64,000 nucleotides of DNA from Rugalucina vietnamica (taxonomy: Eukaryota > Mollusca > Bivalvia > Lucinida > Lucinidae), in contig OZ024880.1 in NCBI GenBank assembly GCA_964017185.1, positions 41,258,329-41,322,328 on the forward strand, written 5' to 3'. Made by a program: the position numbers and the translations under genes. How positions within the stretch are numbered: position 1 is the first letter of the stretch; every line of letters starts with the position of its first letter. The notes beneath the pieces were generated by a model, which was given only the letters and a program-made list of their open reading frames with translations, made no database searches and was not told where the DNA came from. Below, piece after piece: positions 1-10,206 of the stretch.

Positions 1-118
1 CGTTAAGTCGGTTAAAAAGCTCATCAGAGCTTATGTTGTACTGTTGTGATACTTGCCGACTCAAAATAAATCTTATCTTATCTTATCTTATCTTATCTTA
101 TCTTATCTTAAGCTCAAC
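1..118 (+). repeat. Probable retrotransposon 3' tail ending in a (TCTTA)n microsatellite
   Basis: AATAAA is followed directly by about eight copies of TCTTA. This looks like the 3' end of a truncated LINE or SINE whose body lies left of the window. The family is not recognised. Confidence 0.5.
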
Positions 119-496
119 ATTGAAAAAAAAAAATCATGAGAGACTCATTTTATTGATACAAAGTAGATAGATATGAGCTGTGTCAAGTGAAATATCATCA
201 TCAGGATTTCAATAAAAGTTGAAAATTTTACAACAATGTGTCAGATACGAATACTAGTCACTTTAACTTCTGTATGAAAGGTTTCACAGCTGTTGAGTGT
301 TATTATTTATGATGCAGCTCATATGAAAGAAGTCGGTTTATATGTTAAGTTTTCAACAATTAATATGCATTATGAAATGTTTCTTATTATGCAATCATTA
401 ACTGTAGTCTAGTGTACCTTAACTGCCTTTGAAACTGTGTAAATTCTATTAGTGAATATCATGGAAGACTAATTTCTCTGAAAATTGAAGAAGCAG
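119..496. other. Non-coding stretch with one solitary element end
   Basis: No gene is visible. Near 312-326 there is an inverted copy of the TATGAGCTGCAT terminus that bounds the element starting at 497. It may be the end of a second, mostly lost copy. Confidence 0.4.
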
Positions 497-1270
497 TATG
501 AGCTGCATGATGAAATGATAGAACCAACACAAAAATACAAATATCAAATTGGGAAAAGTCACACAGAATGCTAAAACCTTGTTGTTTGCATTTAAGAACA
601 GAAATGACATCACATGCACATATACTGATAAAAAAAACTATCCTGCAAATTTTCTTTTCATATATGTATACAAAAATGCTACTGTCTAAAAACTTGCCTC
701 TGATAATGGTTTTTCGCAGAAAAACTTTGTATAGGGGACGACAGAAAAAATATTTTCATGTCAAAATCTTGATCTTAGTTTGTCCTAATAGGACCTACAA
801 AAATTTTGAAAATCGGTGATCAAATAAAGATTTTATGACCAAAATGAATTCTGCATAGGGATTTTGCATTGGCAAGGGAGATAATCGATGATCGTGGAAA
901 TGCATAGTTTTCAAGAATTTTTACCCGGTCATGAAGATTTTGTCTCAGGTATGTCATTTGTGTCATTTTATAATAATTTTGAGCAATCATGATTGAATAG
1001 TTAGAATTTAACATTTTTGCGGGAAAATATTTACCTCCCTTCCATGAGATTTTTGTACAGGAAATCCCTATTCAAAAATGTTTTTGACCGTAACTTTTTT
1101 ATTTGTCAACCGATTTTCAAAATTTTTGCTGCACATATTGCGACAAACTATATGTTTAATTGTGCCAAGAAAATATTTCTTCTACATTTGAACAGTTGTG
1201 AAATATCTGCGAAAAACCATTATCACATACTACGAAACAGACTTTAACATTCTCATCATGCAGCACATAT
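497..1270. mobile_element. 774 bp non-autonomous element with 17 bp terminal inverted repeats
   Basis: The left end TATGAGCTGCATGATGA (497-513) matches the reverse complement of 1254-1270 with one mismatch. No transposase frame is present; the short frames inside are AT-rich noise. Interior sequence around 760-860, containing AAGATCTTGATCTTAG-like text, recurs in reverse near 8580-8700, so this is a repeat family. I did not find a clear target duplication, so the superfamily is open. Confidence 0.6.
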
Positions 1271-1649
1271 GAAATAATAATAACTCTTAACCTCAAAACT
1301 GTTCTTCAAGGATTCTAACCAGCCTGTGATGACACAAAAGATGGTCAGGTTTGAAAAATGAAAATTTAGAATTTAAAAAACATATTTACAAAACTGCAAA
1401 TCATTGTGTTGCTCAAAATACTCTCAGGGGTAATTTCTGGACCATTGGTCCTCTGATTGACATGAGTACTTGTCAATTTCAGTTAAATAGATAAGCAGTG
1501 ACTCTTCGAACTATCATGTGCTCATAACATTAAATTAGAACAAAATACACAATATAGTTTTCATTTATACCATCCTAACCCCACCGCCTATTTTTATACA
1601 TGTGTAAACATGTTAAAGCTTTTCTTGTTAATAATTTTATCTTATTTTT
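1271..1649. other. Non-coding stretch, nothing recognised
   Basis: No supported frame, RNA gene or repeat was found here. Confidence 0.4.
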
Positions 1650-2082
1650 TTAAGCTTGGCGCTAGGCTTGATTCTAAAACATTTGCACGGACTCTTTTCA
1701 AAAGCCACACTGGCTTTTGCAGTTCCGGCAGTGATGTCATCATCCGAATGTGCACTGCTCTGGGGAAAAGTGCTTCCCAGGTAGGTAAATTCATAAACAA
1801 TTTTTCGTTTTTTTTTTTTTTGTTTTTTTTTTTGTCCATTTACAGTAATGGTTGGTTCATTGAAAGGCTTTGTGTAAACCCTCTTGTCTTTATTGTATAG
1901 ATTATGAGATCATAGTTACAACATGGTTGTGAAATTTGGTCCATTGCTTCTTTCATTTTGCCTCTGAACTTTCTTACCCATGTCATCTGTATCTTTGTTT
2001 TTGATTGCAACCTTCTCGGGTTGGATAAATTTCCATCAAACCGGTACCTGATTGCAAAACCAGTATCAAATTCCAAGTGCAT
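1650..2082 (-). pseudogene. LINE-A reverse transcriptase fragment, degenerate
   Basis: Read on the minus strand, 1840-2082 gives a peptide with DTGFAIRYRFDGN and NPRRLQSKTK, closely matching DTDFPIKYRFDGN and NPRRLQAKTK of the plus-strand LINE-A copy at about 5520-5600. Around 1650-1800 the minus strand gives FTYLGSTF followed by AKASVAF, which matches LINE-A near 5830-5900. The catalytic YADD segment between them is missing and the frame is broken, so this is a deleted, dead copy of the same non-LTR family. A poly-T tract lies at about 1808-1833. Confidence 0.75.
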
Positions 2083-2085
2083 AAA

Positions 2086-2935
2086 TTACACGCCTGGGAA
2101 ACGGTCAATTTGTACACCGCCGGTGCTCCATTGTAAGTGAAGTTGACGGTTTCCGGTGCCGGAGTTGACCAACGTAAATAGAGAGAATTTTACTGGGTCA
2201 ACCAGTTCAAGGTAAAATATTTTCCTTGTTCTAAATCCATTCAAAAATCGGAGAATGTCAGATGATGCGCCTATGATTGGGGATTTTACAAGAACTCAAA
2301 TTACATGAAAAGTTTATAAAAGTATGTAGCAATCAGTTTTCGCGTTTGAAATACTGGGTTATTTGGTGAATGTACATGTCTAAAAATGCCTGAATTACGT
2401 CATGTACACATTCCATATGCGGTGTTAAAAATAAAATACCAAGTTTAGAGTACACATTACTGGTTGAAGGTATTGTGTGTAAAAGATAATATTTGGTTAC
2501 AAGAAATTGGAATCAAAATTTTACAAGCGTACCAATTGACGACTGGAGTGCAATTTAACTAATACATTTGCAATGCTATCGTGATAAATTAAAATAAGAA
2601 CCGTGATATCACTACGTTGATGCATGTTGTTTTCCTTGAGGACAAAATCCCTTTCGGAAATAATGTTGCTTGTCATTTTGTTCCATTTTCATGCCTGCTC
2701 ATGCTACACTGTCGCAAAGATATAGAAATTGCCGAAAGTCATCGCCATATGAACCGTTAAGCAAACAGTCTGACCTTCATCTTGCCATTACAAGTTACAC
2801 CACATATCTTAAGCTGTCTTATAAGTATTTCACTTGTAGAAACTTAAATGAGTACAATCTTAACGCTTAATTTCTGTGGGTGTGCTAATTGACGTTAGGG
2901 CGTGCAATTTGACTAATACTAACCCAGTGTAGTAA
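2086..2935. mobile_element. Probable motif-array element, copy 1 (word AATTGAC)
   Basis: The left edge has an ACGCCTGGGAAACGGTCAAT end that recurs in reverse at about 7055-7100. Inside, AATTGAC or CAATTTGACTAAT words occur near 2105, 2150, 2535, 2890 and 2915. No transposase is visible and the boundaries are approximate. The short open frame at 2670-2870 has no recognisable content. Confidence 0.45.
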
Positions 2936-3275
2936 CTTGCTACTTAACTTCAGTATAGACATCTAGTCTCTTTAGTGTTTGTTCCTATATTTATGGCTAA
3001 TGTGAACACGAGATTTTAGGTACCAGAAACAGCTTAAACTATTCAAGATTGAAGGTTTAGTTAAAGAATTATATTGTTGATATTTAATCTTGCAAGTTGA
3101 CATCTCGTGATACAATTAAGTCCATATGCTAAAGGAAAAACTACCGGTAACAGAACTGCTTTATCCATCCTGCTTGGATTTCGGGATTGCGTGTAACCAT
3201 TCTAATGATAATCACTATGATTGCCTATCTGAACACCGGTTCAAGGGGTTTTCCAGAACAAAAAGACAAGCAACA
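2936..3275. other. Non-coding stretch before the LINE-B fragment
   Basis: An open frame begins at 3126 and runs into the LINE-B fragment. Its first 50 codons show no similarity I recognise and are probably flanking sequence fused by chance. Confidence 0.4.
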
Positions 3276-3832
3276 TTTGGACCTTTTCCAGTTCTTCCTG
3301 GAGGCCATGAGTGTGAGGGTCCCAAATATGGAAGCTCAGTTTGGGACCCTCACACTCATGGCCTCCAGGTAGAACTGGAAAAGGTCCAAAATCGAGCGGC
3401 AAGGTTTGTGACGGGAAATTATGTTTTTGAAACTGGGAGCATGACTGGCATTTTAGGTCAACTGAAATGGGAATCCCTTAACAAAAGGAGGAAGGATAGT
3501 AGACTTATATTGCTATACAAAGGTCTAAAGGGTAAAGCCAGAATACCCACAGATGACCTTATCCCAAATAATAGGCGTTGTAGAAATCAACACGCTTTGG
3601 CTTTTCAGATACCTTCAGCTAGCAAAGAAGCGTACAAAAGTAGTTTCTTTCCACAGACTATCAGCGACTGGAATGACCTCCCTGATTCACTTATCTCCTC
3701 TGCTGAAATGTCTGATGACTGTGTCCAAGTTCGCTTCACTCGTGCGTTCAAGGAACTAATTTCTCCCCCATCCGAACCCCCTGGTGAAATAATGTCATTT
3801 GGCGTGTCACCAGTAAACTATTCAGATTCCAT
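3276..3832 (+). pseudogene. LINE-B: 3' end of a non-LTR retrotransposon ORF2, 5'-truncated and folded back
   Basis: The plus-strand frame reads YGSSVWDPHT, then LEKVQNRAARFVTGNY, WESLNKRRKDSRL and ISDWNDLPDSL. These are the usual words of the region after the reverse transcriptase domain in CR1/L2/jockey-type LINEs. No RT catalytic core is present; only about the last 170 codons survive. The element ends near CAGTAAACTATTCAGATT, where a second copy (9654-9978) carries an ATTCAG repeat tail. The 5' edge is an inverted duplication: 3276-3326 is the reverse complement of 3340-3390 with one mismatch and a 13 nt spacer. The chance ORF spanning 3126-3887 should not be read as a host gene. Confidence 0.85.
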
Positions 3833-4099
3833 ATCAGTCTCACAACAGATCCTTGCAGCACAAGTTTTGTTGGCAGGGACAAATTGATTGAAACATGTGA
3901 CGCCTTTGTTGACTGAAATCTAATAATGTATACTAGTATTTGGCAGCCCGAATAGAAGATTATCGATTATTCAAATGCTCTATTCTTTCAGCCCACATCT
4001 TTTTGTGATACATGCATACAGCGTTAAATGTAACTACATGTATTCCTGGTCATTCAGAAATTCACGTATACACACAAATGTGTAGAACTCGTTTTGCTG

Positions 4100-4560
4100 A
4101 CTATAATTTGTTTATGTCTCCAGATGGGCTTTAAGGAAAAACCACCAAAGGAAGATTCTTTTGATTGTTTGTGCCTCTAGGCAAAAATTATTTTGACTGA
4201 CCGACCATATGATTACTCGGTAACCGCTTAAAAGGCCTGAGCCTGTCCTTGAAAAGTGGTTGAGTCAAACCATCCATACATAAAACGAAATGTTTTCATG
4301 GTATAGGTACCTGATTGTTAGTTTGGTTTTTTTCCCACCTCGGGTTTTTGGAGTGGGAATCTTTTGCTGATTGCGACTTTTCCTGATCTTTGCCTACTTG
4401 TACCTTTTTTTTGTTTGTTACTTGGGTTCCAAATTTCAAACTTTATTTCGCATGTGATGATATCCCAATGTTGGATAGAAGTCAACATAAAATGGAGACC
4501 ACTGACACGCTGACGTCCCGACATAACCGAATGTGTTGACTGGGACGTATTTAGCAACAA
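4100..4560 (+). repeat. Dispersed repeat family R4, copy 1
   Basis: This shares long blocks with 9575-10198, and in reverse with 20005-20235 and 24490-24600. The blocks include a 'gtaaccgctt...gcctgagcctgtcc' segment, a 'gtcaaaccatccatacat' segment, and a 'cgtcccgacat...gttgactgggac' segment. No coding capacity was seen. The copy is interrupted at 4311-4412 by a fragment of family RA. The class is unknown. Confidence 0.6.
4311..4412 (+). repeat. RA repeat fragment (terminal ~100 bp)
   Basis: It matches the terminal portion of the RA family, from the TTAGTTTGG block to the CTTGTACC block. Full copies are at 12257-13306, 55513-56072 and 56488-57056. Only this end is present. Confidence 0.75.
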
Positions 4561-4689
4561 ACGAACAAATCGTTCTCGTGCTTTAATTTGTAGTGATATA
4601 ACTTGTATAATAACTTGTTGGAAAAACTTTTGTCAGCCTGAGATTTATTTTAAAATATATGCATGTTCCATTGTTGATACATATATCAT

Positions 4690-6545
4690 TTAGTGGGCTG
4701 AATCAACCATCAAGCACCAATGAGGCTTCCACAGATAGAGTGCAATGTTCTGTTAGATGAATTTCCAATCGTCATGGAAACAAGAAAAGCAGTTCAACAA
4801 CTGTCATCTTGCAAAGCTCCAGGTGTAGATGCAATTAATGCAGAGGTTTATGCGTTTGGTGTGGGGGTGGGGGGGGGGGGTTGGGGTGGGGTGTTACCCA
4901 TGTCAGAGAAAATCACGGAGTTGTTTCACTGTATGTGGAGGAAGGAGGCTATCCCGCAAGAATATAAGGATGCACCCATAATCCAACTATACAAGCGGAA
5001 AGGAAATCCTCAAGTCTGTGAAAACCAGAGAGGCATCTCCCTCCTATCCATTGCTGGGAAGATACTGGCAAAAATTCTGTTGTTTCGCCTGAATGTTCCT
5101 TTTGATCAGAAGGGACTTAACCCAGAAAGTCAATGTGGATTCAGAAAAGACAGAGGGACAATAGACATGATCGCCACAACAAGAAAGCTTCAGGAGAAAA
5201 GCCAAGAACAGAATGTAGATCTATACACGACGTTTGTCGACCTCACCAAAGCTTTTTTTTATAATAGTTTGATCCTTTGGAAGCAATGAAAACGTTCAAA
5301 AGGAGGAAGTATGTGTCAGAAATCTGGAAAATCATTGCTAAGTTTGGCTTCATAGCAATGGTTCGGCAATTTCATGATGGCATGCAGGCACGTGTACAAA
5401 ATGATGGAGATTTCTCTGAACCCTTTGAGGTAACAAATGGGGCTCAAACAGGTCTGTGTTATGGTACCAACACTGTTCAGCATGATGTTTTCTGCCATGC
5501 TCATGGATACTTTTCAGGACAGTGACACTGATTTTCCAATCAAGTACCGTTTTGATGGCAATATATTGAACCCTAGAAGGTTGCAAGCCAAAACTAAGGT
5601 GCAGAATGATGTCCTGGATGAGCTCCATTATGCTGATGATATAGTAAGAATTCCAACTCAGAGGCAAAATGCAAAGAGTCATGGATCAAGTCTCACAGTC
5701 ATGTGATATTATGAACTCACAATCAGCACAAAAAGACAGAGGTTGTACACCAACCAGCACCAGGAAAACCGTACAATGAACCAACTATCACTGTGAATGG
5801 ACAAAAACTGAAAGTTGTTGATAATTATAAATTCTGCAGAGAAGTGCACGTTAATGATGACGTCACTGCCACAATTGCAAAAGCAAGTGTGGCATTCGGA
5901 AGACTCTGTGCAAATATCTGGGAGCGAAATGAAATTAAGCTTGACACCAGGCTGAAAGTCTACAAGGCTCTGGTACTGCCAACCCTCTTGTATGTGAGAC
6001 TTGGACAGTATACCAGCGTCATGCAAAGAGACTTAACCATTTCCACTTAAGCTGTTTGCGAAAGCTTTAAAAAATCAAGTGGCAAGACAAGATTCCAGAC
6101 ACGGAGGTCCTGAAGAAAGCAGGGATGCAAAACATGCATACTGTCTTAAAGCTAGCACAGCTTCTGTGGACTGGTCATGTTATAAGAATGCCTGATAAGC
6201 AACTTCCAAAGAAAGTCTTCCATGGAGAATTAAAGGAGGGAAGGTGGCCAGAAGACACGCTACAAAGACACCCTCAAAGACTCTCTGAAGGATTTCGACA
6301 TACCAATGGGGCCTTGGGAACCGGCTGCACAGGAGCGATCAAAGTGGCGAGGTCTCATCAACAAAAGAGCAGTTCTCTATGAAAAAAAAGAGAATCTGTG
6401 AAGCTGAAAGAAAACGCAGAGATAGCAATGCCAATACCAATGAGCCACCAGCTGATTCCATGATATTGACTTGCTCTACTTGCAACCGACAGTTCAGAGC
6501 TAGAATTGGCCTAGTCAGTCATCAAAAAACTCACCAACACATATG
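4690..6545 (+). pseudogene. LINE-A: degenerate non-LTR retrotransposon ORF2 (RT plus C-terminal C2H2 finger)
   Basis: Reading frames join in order across several frameshifts. First come the RT start (AVQQLSSCKAPGVDAINAEV), RGISLLSIAGKILAKIL, CGFRKDRGT and FVDLTKAF. Next are FHDGMQARV, the ELHYADDI box (YADD motif near 5630-5645) and ITVNGQKLKVVDNYKF. Then LWTGHVIRMPDKQLPKK appears near 6165. The 3' end (about 6474-6548) encodes C-x2-C-x12-H-x3-H followed by TGA, a classic C2H2 finger typical of this LINE group. A G-rich expansion (4858-4897) interrupts the finger/palm region. The N-terminal endonuclease is absent. The clade is not resolved. The copy cannot make a functional enzyme. Confidence 0.88.
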
Positions 6546-6579
6546 AAACTATTCAAGAAATAATGATGGCCTTTCTCAT

Positions 6580-7110
6580 TAGAGAGAGACGAACGACCAT
6601 CATGACAAAAACATTTTCCCATTAGTCAAATTTCACACCGACCGTCAATTGGTACACTTTTGAAAAAATTACCCATGGTTCACATATTTTAATTTTTTCT
6701 TTTTAATACTCCATGTAAATTACATGCTATTGACTTCTGCTGTAATTCTATGCTATCAAATCAAACTTGAGTTAGCTATATCGGAAAACTGAATCACTTT
6801 TTATCCCACAACACAATTTTTGACCAGGGTTTCCTAAACCCGAAAAACGATATGTGGATAATTGGTAAGTTTTTGTGCATGCTTTTTTGTATGCATGGTC
6901 TTTATTCATTAGCCCATCATCTGACATTCTCGGATTTTTAGGTACAGGGGGGAAAGAAACAAAAAACTTACCTCGAACACACTCGGGAACAACACAAACC
7001 TTTATTTTGACCCAACAACTCCTACACCGGAAACCGTCAATTTCTCTTTCCTTGAAGCAGCGGTGGTGTACAAATTGACCGTTTCCCGGGTGTGAATTAG
7101 CACGTCAGTA
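6580..7110 (-). mobile_element. Probable motif-array element, copy 2 (word AATTGAC), reverse of 2086-2935
   Basis: The right edge near 7055-7100, read on the minus strand, begins with CCCGGGAAACGGTCAATTTG, matching the left edge of copy 1. The left edge near 6620-6660 has a GTACCAATTGACGGTC block also seen at about 2530 in copy 1. No coding capacity was seen. Edges are approximate. Confidence 0.45.
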
Positions 7111-7113
7111 AAC

Positions 7114-7355
7114 CATAACGAAAACTTGCCCGTGCAATTACAGAGATTTTTAAAAGTGTAAAAAAATGAAAATTTTCAGTAGAAAAAATTTGATATTTTT
7201 GATATTTTTGCTCAAAACATAGATTGTGGCGGTTCTAACGAGTACCCACAATCTATGTTTGAAGCAAAAATAGGTATATCCCTGTAAACCCCAGTTTTAT
7301 TATATAAAAGTGGGGTATGAGGGGGTATTTATTTCATGGACATGTTTTCCTGATG
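7114..7355 (+). mobile_element. Fold-back MITE family FB, copy 1
   Basis: The ends are imperfect inverted repeats: GAAAACTTGCCCGTGCAAT on the left, and a right end ending GACATGTTTTCCTGATG. The interior has the family signature ACATAGATTGTGG / CCACAATCTATGT hairpin (about 7218-7260), then a CCCCAGTTTTA...AAAGTGGGGTAT second hairpin. It sits against a LINE-A fragment. Other copies lie near 21690, 21990, 32488, 35621 and 63390. Confidence 0.75.
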
Positions 7356-7565
7356 ACATCATCATGCTGAACACTGTTGGTGCTATCGCACAGCCCTGTT
7401 TGACCCCTATTGTCACTTGAAATGGTTCAGAGTACTCGCCATCATGGAATAGCAGCACCCTTGCTTTGAATCTAGATGGACAGCCATACTTCGCCAGGAT
7501 TTTCCTCTCCGAGAAAACTAAGTTGGTGAGCATAAATGAAACGTTTTTATCTTGCATCGGGCAAA
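7356..7565 (-). pseudogene. LINE-A reverse transcriptase fragment
   Basis: The minus strand encodes KILAKYGCPSRFKARVLLFH, then DGEYSEPFQVTIGVKQGC and APTVFSMM. This is the RT palm segment around the GVKQG box that precedes YADD in LINE-A. The 3' side is cut by the adjoining fold-back MITE, and nothing else of the element remains. Confidence 0.85.
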
Positions 7566-7849
7566 TTAGAAATTAAATAAAATATACCGATGAAATAAAT
7601 GACAAAACACAACCGGCTGAGAAAGCAACCCCATGATAGCTCCATATTAATAACATCATCTAATTGAAGTCTAAAGCATAGTAAAGTGTATTTACTTGTG
7701 CCTTATAATGATTTTTCGCAGATTCTTTGCAACTATTTAAATGAAGATGAAATCTTTCCCTGACACAATAGAGCATTTAGATTATCGCAAATGTGCGGCA
7801 GCAAAAACTGGTTGACTGGTTGACAAATAAAAACAAAAGGAATCTGATC

Positions 7850-8305
7850 AAAAGATACACGTAGGCAACGACCAGGAAAAGGCGCAATCAGAAAAAGATT
7901 CCCACTCCAAAAACCGAGGTGGAAAAAAACTAAACTAACAATCAGGTACTATTACTAGTACTATGAAAACATACCGTAAGCTGAATGAGCAACTATTTTC
8001 CCAATAGGTGGCCACTCAGTTACATTAACTTAACTAAAAATACGAAAACATACATAAGGCGCCAACAGCACAAAAAATTTAAACACCAAGACAAAACAAT
8101 AAGAACCACCACAGACGCACCGCCCTGAATAAATCAAAAACGAGGACTCACAGATTGAGTAACCTGCCCGACGATGGAGATCCCTGGGCGCCAAATAGCT
8201 TACTTACTCCGGAGCAAAAAAAAACAAAAAAAAAAAAAAACAGTTGAAACCCGGTTGGCCAAGCAACAGTCAAGAAGCTCCGGCCCCTACCAACTAAAAT
8301 GAATA
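7850..8305 (-). repeat. RA repeat, internally deleted copy
   Basis: It begins with GTAGGCAACGACCAGGAAAA near 7861, the reverse of the RA terminal block. It continues through the CCACTCCAAAAACCGAGGTG block, jumps over about 200 bp, and resumes with the GACGATGGAGATCCCTGGGC block at about 8170. It then reaches AGAAGCTCCGGCCC, a block also seen at 12700 in the composite copy. Confidence 0.8.
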
Positions 8306-8329
8306 GCTGTAACGTTTAATGATTTTTTT

Positions 8330-8387
8330 TCTGAATTGAAAAGAAAAACCATTCCTTCCTATAAGTTTCTTAAAAAATCTTTTTTGA

Positions 8388-8440
<53 letters not shown>

Positions 8441-8729
8441 TTAAAAAATCTCATGGGAGGTGGGTAAATATTTCCGGCATTTTATTAATTCTTAGCATTT
8501 TTTTTTTGTTATTGCTAAAATCATTAAAAACGACACAAACCTGAGACTTAAATCATCGATTACCTCCCTTGATATTCAAAATTCATTTTGGCCATAAAAA
8601 CTTTATATGCCGACCGTTTTTCAAATTTTTTTTTTCAGGTACTATTAGGAAAAACTAAGATCAAGATTTTGACATGAAAATGATTTTCCTATCGCCCTCC
8701 TCATAATAAATCTGAGAAAAATCATCATA

Positions 8730-8785
<56 letters not shown>

Positions 8786-8960
8786 ACTTTATATGTCGAC
8801 CTTTTTTTCAAAATTTTTGCGTGTATTATTAGGATAAACTAAGATCAAGATTTTGACATAAAAATAATTTTCCTATCGCCCTCCTCACAAAAAAAATCAT
8901 TATCAGAGGCATGGATTTTTAAAACTTCCATGGGTATTGTCCCTAGCGATAGTTTTAACA
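8330..8960. repeat. Degenerate repeat related to 497-1270, with poly-T and (ATT)n tracts
   Basis: Blocks such as AACTAAGATCAAGATTTTGA occur twice here (about 8652 and 8836), inverted relative to 760-790. A poly-T run covers about 8388-8439, and a trinucleotide (ATT)n microsatellite covers about 8726-8784. No gene is visible. Confidence 0.55.
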
Positions 8961-9028
8961 GACATCGCGAAGAAAATATATAAATATTCGCCACACAGTC
9001 ACAGCGAAAAACAATGGCAGAAGCGATA

Positions 9029-9265
9029 TGAGCCGCATCGTGAGAAAACCGGATTTTTGCCTATGCGAAAACAAAGGCGCAGATCAGCTTCGCAGTAACT
9101 GCGAAGCTGATCAGCGCCTTTGTTTTCGCTACTCGGATAGTACAATTCCTCTTCTACTTAAATCCAAAATTTCAAGCTTCTAGCTCTTTTCTGAGCTTGT
9201 ACAGGCCGGTTTGTGTCAGACCTGGTCGGAAACCCCGAAGACCGGTTTTCTCACGTCGCGGCTCA
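9029..9265. mobile_element. GAGCCGC-family palindromic MITE, copy 1
   Basis: Terminal inverted repeats are TGAGCCGCATCGTGAGAAAA at the left and its near reverse complement at the right (ending TTTTCTCACGTCGCGGCTCA). A near-perfect 63 bp palindrome (9066-9128) lies inside: CGAAAACAAAGGCGC, then GATCAGCTTCGCAGT and the mirror half. No coding capacity. Copies 2 and 3 are at 14728-14964 and 19546-20909, and a related end lies at 63968-64000. Confidence 0.82.
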
Positions 9266-9574
9266 TTCATCTCCTGTCACGGGTCAAGGAAAGGAATTGT
9301 TTTCATTGATTATAGGGCAGTATGATAGATGTAAAATAGCAGATCGTTGAAAGGCGTAGTGCTTGCTGATGATTACTCGAATTGGGCTGAAATCCGAAGA
9401 AGCTAATAAGAAAGCTTTTACTTACTCCTGTGCCACATGTATGTGTATACTTTCATGGTGATATTTTTTGTAATGTATAGCCACCCTACCCAACTTTTGT
9501 ATTGTAAAACCAGGATGTGCGTGGCTAAGCATTGGTTTCTAACGTGTACCCTCCCCACCCATTGGGGCCTAGGA
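9266..9574. other. Non-coding stretch, possible repeat 3' region
   Basis: No gene is visible. I see nothing I can assign beyond a possible untranslated tail of a retroelement upstream of the R4 copy. Confidence 0.3.
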
Positions 9575-10198
9575 GAATAGATGGGCTGCTTGTGTCTCCA
9601 GGTAAAGCTTCTAATCTACTCAACGACCATCTGATTACTGGATAACCGCTCATCTGAATCTGAATCTGAATGGTTTACTGGTGATACGCCAAATTGACAA
9701 TATTTCACCAGGGGATGCGCCAGGAGGGAAATCAGTCCCTGGCTCTCACAAGAGATGCGAACTTGGACACACAGTCATCAGACATTTCAGCAGAGGAGAT
9801 CAAAGAATCAGAGAGGTCATTCCAGAGTGTTGATTTATACAACGCCTATTCTTCGGGATAAGGTCATCTGTGGGTATTGTGGCTTTACCCTTTAGACCTT
9901 TGTATAGCAATATACATGTAAGCCTACTATCCTTCCTCCTTTTGTTAAGATATTACCATTTCAGTTGACCTAAAATGCCTCATGTCTGAGCCTTCCCAGG
10001 AAAAGTGGTTTAGTCAAACTATCCATACATATAAGCCTTATTGGCTTAGTTGGGTGGTTATATTTATGAGGCATGACATCTTAATGTTGGTAAAAGTCCC
10101 ATAAAATGGAGGCAACATCCCGACATGACCATTGCTGTTGACTGGGACTTAAAGCATCAATTCAAACAAAATCAATCTATATTTTGCCCAAAATTAAG
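9575..10198 (+). repeat. R4 repeat, copy 2, split by a LINE-B insertion
   Basis: The R4 text (GGCTGCTTGTGTCTCCAGG, GGATAACCGCTCAT) stops at 9653. It resumes at 9979 with CTCATGTCTGAGCC and the GGAAAAGTGGTTTAGTCAAA block. It continues through CATCCCGACATGACCAT to GTTGACTGGGACTT. Confidence 0.7.
9654..9978 (-). mobile_element. LINE-B, 325 bp 5'-truncated insertion with 5 bp target duplication
   Basis: It is homologous, in reverse, to 3480-3832. The 3' end carries the hexamer tail ATTCAG repeated (seen as CTGAAT on the plus strand at 9654-9672). The insertion is flanked by CTCAT at 9649-9653 and 9979-9983. Removing insert and duplication restores a continuous R4 sequence. These are the standard marks of target-primed reverse transcription. 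Confidence 0.82.
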
Positions 10199-10206
10199 GT
10201 ATATAT

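Noticed and set aside
3126-3887. A 253-codon open frame that could be taken for a host gene.
   Set aside because: Residues after about 70 are LINE-B ORF2 C-terminal sequence, the middle is an inverted duplication, and the first 50 residues are unrecognised flank. It is a fusion by chance.
9365-9405. CTGATGA followed after 16 nt by GAAA, resembling a hammerhead ribozyme core.
   Set aside because: Stem II would have only about three weak pairs, and I could not find stems I and III or a suitable cleavage triplet.
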